Shown piece after piece: positions 55,601 to 64,000 of a DNA stretch of 64,000 nt; within the stretch, counting starts at the first letter, position 1; every line of letters begins with the position of its first letter. This DNA is from Amoebophrya sp. A120 (Eukaryota > Sar > Dinophyceae > Syndiniales > Amoebophryaceae), in contig CAJINV010000006.1 in the NCBI GenBank assembly GCA_905178155.1, forward strand, positions 2,520,658 to 2,584,657, given 5' to 3'. The notes beneath the pieces are model-generated. The model was not told the origin of the DNA and searched no databases. It saw only the letters and a program-made list of their open reading frames with translations. The translations under genes and the position numbers were made by a program.

Positions 55601-58600
55601 TTATCAAATGCAAAAATCCCTGGATGTCTGGAAACTTGTGATGCTGGGTGGCGTATCATGAGGAGGCCACAAGTGCTGGCTCAGCATGAGAAGTTTCTGA
55701 GCTTCTAGGTGTTGCCTATTCTGCATGACAGACTGCGTTTCTGCATGACAGAAAAGTGGCGCTCTTGGGTAACGTGCATGACAGATTTAAGAGTCATGCC
55801 AGACAAGCATGACAAACTTGCATTCTTCCAGACCCAGACATTTCTACATGTGATATTTCTTTTTCCCTCTGCGCCTCGGCCCGCCTCTTCTTGTCCCGCT
55901 GGAAGTGCCGGAGTTTTTTCTGGATTTGGTCAAAGTTGGGCTCTTCCTCCTCCTCCTCCTCTTCGATCTCTTCCTCATCGGTTGTGAAGTGGCCGTCTTG
56001 ATGTTCTTCTACCTCTGCAGCCCCTGTAGTTTGCTGCTCTGTCATTGCTCCAACAAGGACTTGCTCCTCCGGAGCTACTTGGACACCCACAAGACCTTGG
56101 CCCGTGTTTACAACTACTCGCAACCCCGAGTCGGCGTTAGTTTGCCCCTCGACACCGGCTGGCTCTTGTGCGAAGTTTTTACTTTTGACGAGAGCGGAAG
56201 TACTAGATGTTGCAACAGCATTCTGCTTCATCGCTTCAACACCGTGTTCAACAGCATGTGCTTCATGATCAGCATGTGCATCCCCTGCTTCCACCTCGTC
56301 TTCGTCGTCCTGCAAGATCTTATCCACCGCCTCCTTATCCGCGAGATCCTGGTTTCCGATCGGCTGATGAGGATGCTCATTTTTCTCTGACCCTGCTTCA
56401 TCAGACGTCCCAGACTGCTCCTCCGGCATGGGGATGTGGGCAGCACCAGGAGAAGTTGCAGATGCTGTCGTTGCACTTGCACCACCAGTACTAGCAGGAT
56501 GTTGCAACACTTGATTTTCACTGCTATCTGGCGCATCTACTGCTTCTCCTTCGGCATGGGCCGCGTGCTCTTTATGATGGTGATGGTGGTGGCCGCCCTT
56601 TTCCTTTTTCTTCTTCTTCTTCTCCTCTTTCCCCGAATTAGACGACTCGGAAGTGGAATACGCACCTTGCTGCTGCTGCTGATTTGCCCCCGCCGCCCCT
56701 TGGTCCTTGTTTTCCGCTTCCTTGTTCATTTGGATGACCTGTCCAATGCAAAAACGCCCCCACCCCGGAGTTGTAATGCAAATCTGCATGCATACAAAGT
56801 TTCTCATGCGGAAACCCAACATGAGAAGCATTTTCTAGTGGCTTTTTGAGATTTTTTGTTATGCTCGAACCAGCATGATGCGCTAGATCTGTGACGCGGT
56901 TGCAGCACTAGCTGAGTACGATTATATTGCTCGGCCAAACTTGTCATGCGCAACAGCCAAAAGCCGGCTGATTTGTGTAGCAGACTTCCCATCTTGAATA
57001 TGGGGTGGAAACGTTTTTACTCAGGATATCACCTGTTCCAGCGTCATGCCCTTCGGTAAGTCCCCCGCGCGTATCGAATGTAAAAATGTCTGGGTCTGGA
57101 AGAATGCAACTTGTCATGCTAGATCTGAAGCATGCAAAAATCTGTGTTGCATGATTACCAAAAGTCGTCCAGTTTTGACCAAGTCGGGAGGGAGTTTCTC
57201 ATGCAGGATAGGCATGAGAGAGATCGCGCAGAATCTGTCATGCTAGGTCCTGCATTCCAGGCTTCATGGGTCATGGAAAAGCTGCATGACAAATCGCGCA
57301 TTCTTGCAGACCCAGACATTTTTACACTTGATAGCGCGGGGCTTCGCCGCGGTGCCGAAGGACTTCAGTTTGAATTCGCTCACGTCCACCTTTTCCAACG
57401 CCTGAAACCCGCCGGGATTCTTCTCCCCCTCCTGCAGCCAGTTGGTGGCGAAAACAAACACCGCGACGAAAAAAAGCGCGCCGGAGCCGAGTAGTAACAC
57501 CGCGAAAGGGTTGTTCACGTGGTGCTTTAGGAAATATAGCTGATTCAATTCCAGTCGCCGTTGGGATTCTAGAGTAGTCGGATTTGATAGTGTTTGCTCT
57601 GATGTTCGACTTTCGTCTTGTCCGCTAGTGGATGAAGAACCTCCTGCAAAGGATGTGAAGAACGCCCCACTCAACAGCAGGCCGCAGCCGATTAGAACCG
57701 ACCCCACGATGGCCCCGAGCAATGCGCACGCCTGGCCGTAGTTCGCGATCAGCATCGCGTTATGCATTGCAAATTTGTTTGGGTCTGGAAGAACGCGAGG
57801 CTTGCCATGCTCGTTACCTACTATGGCTCTCAGAGTCTGTCAACATGCACGTTAGGTACCCAAGAACTTCAAGTGCTCCGCTTATTCTCGGTCATGCAGA
57901 GGCGCAACTTGCCATGCAGAATATGAATACGCAAGACCTAGCATAACGAGTTTGTCATGCTTGGCCGTCAGTTGAGATGTCCTCATGATTGTCCAACCCG
58001 CATCACAAGTTTGATGTTCCAGACCCAGCCATATTTGCATTGCATACGCGTTGCTGCTGTTCCGGCGACGGACTAACTGCACCATGCGTCCTTCGAGCAA
58101 AACCTTGGCGAGAAAGATCCCCAGCTATCAAATGTAAAAATGTCTGGGTCTGGAAGATTCTGAGACTTGTCGTGCATGTTTTGCCTGGGCTATGATGTCT
58201 GTGATGCATGCCCTAGCATCACAGATTTTTTGAGGGCCTCGCGATGCCTATTCCGCATGACAAATGCCCTCTCCGCGTAGCAAAAATTACACTCCCTTTG
58301 CTGCTCATGCAATACAGATTTTTTTGGAATCCAAATTCAGCATCACAAATTGCATTCTTACAGACCCAGACAATTTTACATTTGATACCAGGGTGGTGAA
58401 GGCGATGGTGAGGGAAAAGTGGCGGGCCAGGGAATTGGTTGCGGAAACAGCCAGGCTACTACTTGCGAAATTGGTGTCAGAAGCAGAATTTATCATCGCT
58501 TTTTCCAGTCCATCTTTGGTTTCACTCTCTACAACTGCGTCGTGGAGGTGGGCGTGGAGTCTCCGGCGCTTCTTGGTTTTTATTCTACTTCTTTGCTCCA

Positions 58601-61600
58601 CTAGTTGTACTTCTAAGGTACTAGAAGTTCCTCGTCCGGTTGTACTACTTCCTACTTCTCCACCCTCGTGCTTGTCCCCACCTCGCAGTTTGCTCTTCTC
58701 GTGCTCAACGTTATTCTTTCCTGATGCAGCTGTATGCCGTAGTCGTCCCTGAGATGAATTTCGCTTACCTTCGTCCCGTCGGAGATTCGGTCTCTTATTT
58801 GTTCCCGCAAACACGACCTCCTCCTCCGCATGGTCTTGTGGTCTTCTACCATTTGCCGCTATTTCATCGTGATAATTTCCAAAATCATTAAGGATCTCCT
58901 CGCGATCAAGGAGAAAAGAACTGCTTGTACCACCGCTTGATTCTCCGATATTGTCCTCCGCGTTTTTACTTTGGGTCGTTTCTGTTTCATCTTCATTTCC
59001 CTCAACCTGATCCTGTTCCGCCCTTGGTTCTTCACTTGGAAGTGTTGCAGTTGTTGTGCTGTTGTTCAGCTTGCTATTGCTTTGAACCGGAGGGCTCTGT
59101 TGAACAACTTGGAATGTTGCGCCACCACCACCGCCGCTGCTTTGCTCCGGCGCAGCATACGCGTGCGAAGATACATCAAGCTGGCTTTGGCTTTGCCCCA
59201 ACTGTCGCTGGTGCGCATTCTTGAGCAAGGTGAACGTCTCTTCCAGCCTTTCCTCAAACATCTGGGTTTCCAAATTATCAGCGAAGACCGGGAGAATTTT
59301 ATCCGCCTTCATTAGTTTATCAAATGCAAATATGTCTGGGTCTGAAAACTTGTAATGCTAAAAGTGGATGATAGACGTGCCGCAATACGCAGCTATGCAT
59401 CACAAATTTTGTGGCTGCCGTACCTTATGTATTCCGCATGGCAAACTGCCTCTATGCATGACAGTTAAGATGGCTCTTTCGTACCTATGCAACACAGATT
59501 TTCTAGTCATGCCAGCCAAGCATGACAAACTTGCATTCTTCCAGACCCAAACATTTTTGCATTTGATACAGTTTCTCCTGGAGCAAAAAGTATTCCGCGT
59601 CGGACACTCCCGCAGCGACCAGAATGGCTTGCGGGATGAACAGGGATTTGTTTTTCAATGCCCGGGAAGTTGCGGTTTGGCGATGCAACATTTGCTCCAG
59701 TGTCAGCCCCTGATCCTCCTCGTCCTCTCCGGGCGCGAGCGAAAGCCCCAAGCCGTAATTCGCGTGCACACCGGTCGTGTCTGAACTACGAGCTGCATCC
59801 ATTCCTCCCTCGTATCCACTTAGAATGTCGTCGTATTCGTATCATTTGTAAAAACGTCCCCACACCAGAGTCAAGATGGGAAAGCTGCTAGACAAATCAG
59901 CCAGCTTTGATCGTTTGGCATGACAAATTTGTCCTCGTAGTGTAGTCCTGTTTGAGGTAGTTCAGCAGCATCAGAGATCTAGTATACACATACTGATTAT
60001 AGCATCACAAATTCCAAAACACGGCTAGAAAATGCCTCTCATGGCGCTCCGCATGAGAAACTTTTTTGGAATGCAGATTTGCATGACAACTCTGGGGAGG
60101 TAGGGACGTTTTTACTCAGAATAATTCGCTCTTGTTCGTGAAGAACAACGCGACCGGGAATACGACGCCAAAGAGAAGCAACGAGAAGCAAATACAATTC
60201 GTGACCTTCCGGGGCTTGTCCTATCAAGTGCAAAAATGTCTGGGTCTGGAAGAGTGCCAGGTTTGTCATGCTTGTCTGGCATGACGCAGAAGAGTTTGCG
60301 ATGCGTGTCCAAGAAGAGAGCCTTTTGCGTGTCATGCAAAAACGCAGTTTGTCATGTGGAGAGCGCAATACTAAGCCGCGCAGATTTCTCTCATGCTTGG
60401 CTGTGCATTACAGAGCATTCACTATTCCCAACCGAGCATTACAAGCTTCCGGAACCAGACATTTTTGCAATTCATATGTCAACCGCGGAAGCAAACTTCT
60501 CTTTTCCAGGAGCGGACTTGGGTCCGCTCACGGTGTGCAGGGATGATGACACCGGGCTGGTGCTTATCCTGAGCAAAAACGTCCCCACACCAGAGTCAAG
60601 GTGGGAAATCTGCTAGACAAATTAACTAGCTCTGGTTGTTCCCCATGACAAGTTTGCCATCATAGCGTAATCCTGTTTCGCTAGTTCCGCAGCATCACAG
60701 AACTAGCATATCATGCTGATTCTAGCATCACAACTTCCAAAACACGACCAGAAAATGCTTGTCATGGAGCTCCGCATGAGAAACTTTTTTGACATGCAGA
60801 TTTGCATGACAACTCTGGGGTGGGGACGTTGTTACTCAGAATACTGCTCACGTCCACCGCGTCGCCCACCATCTTGCCGCCCGAGTGTTGCTCGCGTTTC
60901 CCGCAGCAAAAGAAGCAACTATTGACGATCGAGTCGCACAGTTTCAAGTGCTGGCACAGCCGGTCCAGCCACATGGCACGCTCGACAAACAAGGCGAACA
61001 ACGGGGCGAGGAGGAAGGTGTTCTGGCAAAACGCCTGCAAATTTGACACTTCCGGGCCGGGAATCTGCAGGTACCGCATGGACCAAATGAAGGAGGTAGA
61101 AACCGCAATGGTCGCGAGTCCGAAGAGAAAAAAATTCGCGATGCCGTAGAGCAAACCGAGCTTCCAGCCGGTGATGCGGAATACTTCACGCACGGACGAC
61201 TTGACAGACCGACACGGCCGGCAACACCCCCGCGTGCACTTTTCCAGCCCCGTTTTTGGCCGTTTGCCTGCCGTGGAAAAGCTGGACAGGAAAGTTTTCG
61301 GCAATCCCTATTGAGAGGAAAAACATCCCCAGCGTTGTCATGCTATTTTGCATGCCAAAAAAGTTTCTCACGCGGAGCCCTATGAGAAGCATTCTCTGTT
61401 CCTGTTTCGGAATTTGTGATGCTCGGATCAGCATGATGTGCTAGATCTGTGGTGCTTCTGAACTAGCTAAATCGAGGACAACACTACAAGGATCGAAACT
61501 TGTCATGCCAAACAACCAAAGGTGTGTGACTTGTCTAGCTGATTTCCCATCTTGACTCTGGTGTGGGGACGTTTTTAATCAGGATAAACCCGCCCTTGCA

Positions 61601-61884
61601 CTTCCCCCGTCGTCGCTGGCGGAGGCCAGTGCAGTTTTCGCATCGGCGGAAGCGGAGCTGCTTGGCTTCGTCAGGTCCGAAGTAGACGGGGGGAATTTTT
61701 TGAGCTTGGCATGAGGATCCACCTCGCTCGTATTCTGATTGTTTTCCGCACCAGCGTCTCTGTTTCCTCTGGAAGCCCTCCTACTGGTGCGCAGGACGAT
61801 TGCGGTGGGCATGGCGGCATCTTCAGAATCCGTGTCATGATTCTCCAACAAATGCGCGGGAAGCCCGCGCGCGCCCTTACCCAT
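49639..61884 (-). CDS. Giant polytopic membrane protein, about 2,128 aa, unknown function
   Basis: Removing 22 introners, each with one 5-bp repeat copy, leaves 6,387 nt, exactly 2,129 codons including stop; no GT-AG intron is needed. About 10-14 membrane segments are spread along the chain, for example LGLLYGIANFFLFGLATIA, FSLLLFGVVFPVALFFT, AVLLLGSGALFFVAVFVFA, LHLLVWVLAITGLLLMTLPY, FVLLSAGLTTVCGLAIGCML and YLVYAIVLSCFLLGESQ. Long polar loops lie between them: a Ser/Gln-rich loop after TM3, a Glu/His-rich loop with a KKKKKKEKGG and a HHHHHH run, another DEEDQEHGSDEEN loop, and a Gly/Gln-rich loop. The C-terminal ~330 residues are soluble. Several joins fall inside membrane helices and restore them (TIAFTTLGIFLAKVL; ICCNFIPLLFLRAL). 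I recognise no family; a channel, transporter or scaffold are all possible. Confidence 0.82.
49690..49941. mobile_element. Introner, family A
   Basis: 252 bp; repeat CCGGC; perfect TATCAAATGTAAAAATG ends. In the giant gene, last intron. Very similar to 55602-55855. Confidence 0.94.
49988..50307. mobile_element. Introner, family F
   Basis: 320 bp; repeat CGGGG. In the giant gene. Confidence 0.92.
50528..50671. mobile_element. Introner, family B
   Basis: 144 bp; repeat TGTTG. In the giant gene. Confidence 0.92.
51124..51389. mobile_element. Introner, family A
   Basis: 266 bp; repeat AGTTG. In the giant gene; the join restores a membrane helix. Confidence 0.93.
51426..51709. mobile_element. 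Introner, family C
   Basis: 284 bp; repeat CGTAA. In the giant gene. Confidence 0.92.
51885..52101. mobile_element. Introner, family D
   Basis: 217 bp; repeat ATTTG. In the giant gene. Confidence 0.92.
53069..53280. mobile_element. Introner, family E
   Basis: 212 bp; repeat GAGTA. In the giant gene. Confidence 0.92.
53358..53679. mobile_element. Introner, family F
   Basis: 322 bp; repeat GAGAG. In the giant gene. Confidence 0.92.
53957..54221. mobile_element. Introner, family A
   Basis: 265 bp; repeat ATTCG. In the giant gene. Confidence 0.92.
54307..54593. mobile_element. Introner, family C
   Basis: 287 bp; repeat TTCGG. In the giant gene. Confidence 0.92.
55072..55301. mobile_element. 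Introner, singleton
   Basis: 230 bp; repeat TTCTC; ends TATGAGAGTGCACAACTCCC and TATCAGAGTGCACAACTCCC. In the giant gene, 7 bases from the next element. Confidence 0.92.
55309..55558. mobile_element. Introner, family A
   Basis: 250 bp; repeat CTCGT, which overlaps the TTCTC repeat of the neighbouring element. In the giant gene. Confidence 0.92.
55602..55855. mobile_element. Introner, family A
   Basis: 254 bp; repeat TTTCT. In the giant gene. Very similar to 49690-49941. Confidence 0.93.
56740..57028. mobile_element. Introner, family C
   Basis: 289 bp; TGACC/TCACC flanks (4/5); left end TGTCCAATGC is altered. In the giant gene. Confidence 0.88.
57072..57333. mobile_element. Introner, family A
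   Basis: 262 bp; repeat GCGCG. In the giant gene. Confidence 0.93.
57761..58046. mobile_element. Introner, family A
   Basis: 286 bp; repeat CGCGT. In the giant gene. Confidence 0.92.
58126..58387. mobile_element. Introner, family A
   Basis: 262 bp; CCAGC/CCAGG flanks (4/5). In the giant gene, inside a membrane helix. Confidence 0.92.
59318..59568. mobile_element. Introner, family A
   Basis: 251 bp; TAGTT/CAGTT flanks (4/5). In the giant gene. Confidence 0.92.
59840..60123. mobile_element. Introner, family C
   Basis: 284 bp; repeat ATTCG; ends TATCATTTGTAAAAACG and TATTCTGAGTAAAAACG. In the giant gene. Confidence 0.92.
60222..60476. mobile_element. Introner, family A
   Basis: 255 bp; TGTCC/TGTCA flanks (4/5). 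In the giant gene. Confidence 0.92.
60565..60843. mobile_element. Introner, family C
   Basis: 279 bp; GTGCT/CTGCT flanks (4/5). In the giant gene. Confidence 0.9.
61309..61586. mobile_element. Introner, family C
   Basis: 278 bp; ATCCC/AACCC flanks (4/5). First intron of the giant gene. Confidence 0.9.
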
Positions 61885-63711
61885 AGTCCTTATATTATTT
61901 TTATTTGGGAAATTTCTTTATGGGCGATAAGATTAAGGATGAGTAGAAATGCAGTTTCTTTTACATGTAGTTGACGTGAAGAAGTGGTGTGTAGAAACTC
62001 GTTAGGGGGAATGCGGATGTGGTGACGCAAAAATACTTATGAATCGAAACTACAAAAGGAGCTGAGATAGGGACTTTGAGGGGAATGGAAGCGCATGGTG
62101 GTATGGCTCCTTCTCATTCTCTGGCTGTTTTTTTACTAAAAAAGTGTTAGTCTGGAACAGAGTGTACTATATGGTGGGGAAAACTTGAAGATGAACTTGG
62201 TGCTTGTATACAACACTTGAGTAAAAGACCTGATCTAGTACAACGATGAAGGCGGGAATTACAACTTCCACGAAACAAAGCCTGGTGGATGAAACACGAC
62301 ATACCATTTAGAGAATCAATCACGATTTGAGCGTGTAGTTGACAGTCAGAACTTACTAGAACCGGGATGAAAAGAACGTCGACCTGCTGGTGCAACTGCT
62401 TGAGCTCGGAATGCGACGCACGGAGTTCACAATCAAGAAGAAACAATAGAAGAACGAATCAGTGTAGAATTATGACCAGGAACGATCACGATGCGATTTT
62501 TTTGGAACGACACAAACTTGCACGAAGGGGAGTGGTGACGACAGCTGAAATACGAAATACTTTATTGTTCTGTTCTTGAACGAAAATGAAAGAAACGGGT
62601 CTGAATTCTTCTGTATCTGTCTGTAGTGTTTGACGACGAAATCGTTTCAAAGTAGCATCCACGAACAGCACTCTTGCTACGCTAGAGAAGTGGTCAACAT
62701 CTTCTACTGTGCTACTAGCTAGCACGTTGACCACGACATTACAGTGCTTTTAATATTCGCCCGGTTTTCATTTTCAACAAAATCGAACTTTGCGATGTAT
62801 CGGCACAGTACTTCTTCTACACAGAGGATAGATTTTATTTCCTCAAATTCTGTACCACACAAGAAAAATATTCCGTATCACAATATCTGGGGTCCTCGTT
62901 GTAAGCAAGCAACCAGCCGCCCCTCGGAAACTGTAGCTAGGGTTCTTATTTGTCAAAGCAACAGACTCTGCATGAGTATAATCTTCAAGGTACTACGTAC
63001 GTACGTGCCGGAATTCTTATCTAGCCTATCTCAAAGCGCAGCCTCGTAAGTAGTAGATCACGGACGAAAGTAACTTCAGCTTGGAGTCTAATTTATGCCC
63101 GGTGGTCTTGCTGCGCTTGATATGCGAAGGATTCAGCATCAAAAAATCTCGCTTGTCTCCAAAGGAAAGCATACACGACTGGTCCGGCGGTTTTTCCTCC
63201 CTTTTTGTTGCTCTGTAATCAGTGCAGCTCCTGCGATCAAAACTGTTGTATATCCTTCTTCTAAATAACGGGCTTTATCCGTATACTCCCCGCTGTCTTG
63301 ACCAGACCGCCCCTTCTTTCGTTAAAAGCCTACCAAAATTTGCTGTGTGACCGGCTACTATCATTCGCACAAGCCTTGTGTTTTCCCAAACAAAAGTGAA
63401 GATCCTAGGCAGGGGGTCAGTGCTCTCCTAGGTCTAGCGCACCAGAATTAGGTGGCATGCATCAATATTCTGACAAAAATCCGAATAGAAATTGCGAGTT
63501 TAATTGGTACAAGAAAAGTTGTGTTGTGGTTTGTGCCTATTTATTTTCCCTTCTCGTAGGGGTAGGGCACAAAAAATGACATACGTGAAAACGCAAGTTG
63601 TTGTGTGGTTGAGGTTGACATGACAAGCACAAGGATATAATTGTTGTTTTTAATGCAGGAAAAAAAAAAGTGAGTTTCTAACACACAGGTATCATCCTAG
63701 GTAATTTTCGT
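61885..63711. other. Intergenic region
   Basis: About 1.8 kb upstream of the giant gene. No introner. Two minus-strand frames (62734-62486 and 62446-62147) read like protein in places but have no motif or splice support, so I leave them uncalled. Confidence 0.5.
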
Positions 63712-64000
63712 TCAGTGCTGAAACTCCGGCGGGATAAAGCCACCATCAATCGGCGGTACGCCCATCGGATTCATCATCCCAGTTATCGTACGAAAAAAGT
63801 GTTTCACAACTGCGAGGATAATTTTGCAGCTTTTGCATCACAAGTTTGTTCTACACGACAGAGAAAATTCGCCATGCGAGGTTCCTAAGGTAAAACTACA
63901 CTGCCAAAAATGAAAATCCTCCGTTGTCTTGTTACATGTGTAGCATGACAAAGAACACTTCTGCGATGCATTTTCTGCATCACAAGTTTACAGCGAAACA
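63712..64000 (-). CDS. Last exon of a gene that continues beyond the window
   Basis: The exon after the introner at 63784 reads TGMMNPMGVPPIDGGFIPP, then EFQH and a stop at 63712. The Pro/Gly/Met-rich end recalls the Pro-rich end of the 208-aa Ala-rich protein, but this is too short to assign. Its call rests on the introner next to it and the clean stop. Confidence 0.45.
63784..64000. mobile_element. Introner, family E, cut by window end
   Basis: Starts TATCGTACGAAAAAAGTG after CCAGT; the interior matches family E through to GTTTACAGCGAAACA, so only the last bases lie outside the window. Confidence 0.88.

Noticed and set aside
62147-62734. Two adjacent minus-strand frames upstream of the giant gene
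   Set aside because: Protein-like in places, but no family motif, no introner and no convincing join between them.
1-64000. A CRISPR array, suggested by many regularly repeated short words
   Set aside because: The repeats are long inverted-repeat elements inside eukaryotic genes; there are no uniform direct repeats with spacers and no cas genes.

Overview
The window looks like nuclear DNA of a dinoflagellate-lineage protist. My best guess is a syndinian parasite of the Amoebophrya type. The guess rests on three things: every gene I can support lies on the minus strand in one head-to-tail series; the genes are split by short transposon-like introns (introners) with non-canonical boundaries, as has been reported for Amoebophrya; and the proteins are clearly eukaryotic (UBC12, ENY2, RRM, inositol 5-phosphatase, PAN-domain). 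I saw no spliced-leader, rRNA, tRNA or prokaryotic operon feature. The organism call is an inference.

The dominant feature is a set of about 71 introner elements, roughly 18 kb in all. Each is a 95-380 bp element (mostly 145-325 bp) with terminal inverted repeats that start TAT and end ATA. Most are flanked by a 5-bp direct repeat, exact in about 50 cases and with one mismatch in most others. They fall into at least seven families (called A-G here) plus singletons. Removing each element with one copy of its 5-bp repeat restores an open reading frame. Tested by arithmetic on my coordinates, the rule gives CDS lengths divisible by three for long, many-intron genes: a 2,128-aa protein with 22 introners, a 1,058-aa 5-phosphatase with 10, and a 999-aa protein with 10 introners and 2 GT-AG introns. 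Several junctions cannot be read as GT-AG, GC-AG or AT-AC at any offset. All elements lie inside genes and none in intergenic DNA.

Layout from left to right, all minus strand: NEDD8-conjugating enzyme UBC12 (3' end cut off, two GT-AG introns); a five-RRM protein; a PAN-domain gene with a frame problem; a 5 kb intergenic block with three GC-rich islands and a ~320 bp direct repeat pair; a second, secreted PAN-domain gene; a possible organellar RNA-binding protein with helical repeats; a fourth GC-rich island; the 5-phosphatase; a 320-aa membrane protein and some unassigned membrane-type exons; the 999-aa protein; a cluster of short Ala-rich helical proteins interleaved with ENY2 (four introners in about 97 codons) and a small secreted-type protein with a duplicated exon region; the 12 kb gene for the 2,128-aa polytopic membrane protein; an intergenic stretch; and the last exon of a gene that leaves the window.

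The genes are ordinary housekeeping and lineage-specific genes and do not form one pathway. What ties the window together is the mobile introns, which appear to have created most introns here. A few GT-AG introns carry the same internal motif and may be eroded introners that became normal spliceosomal introns.
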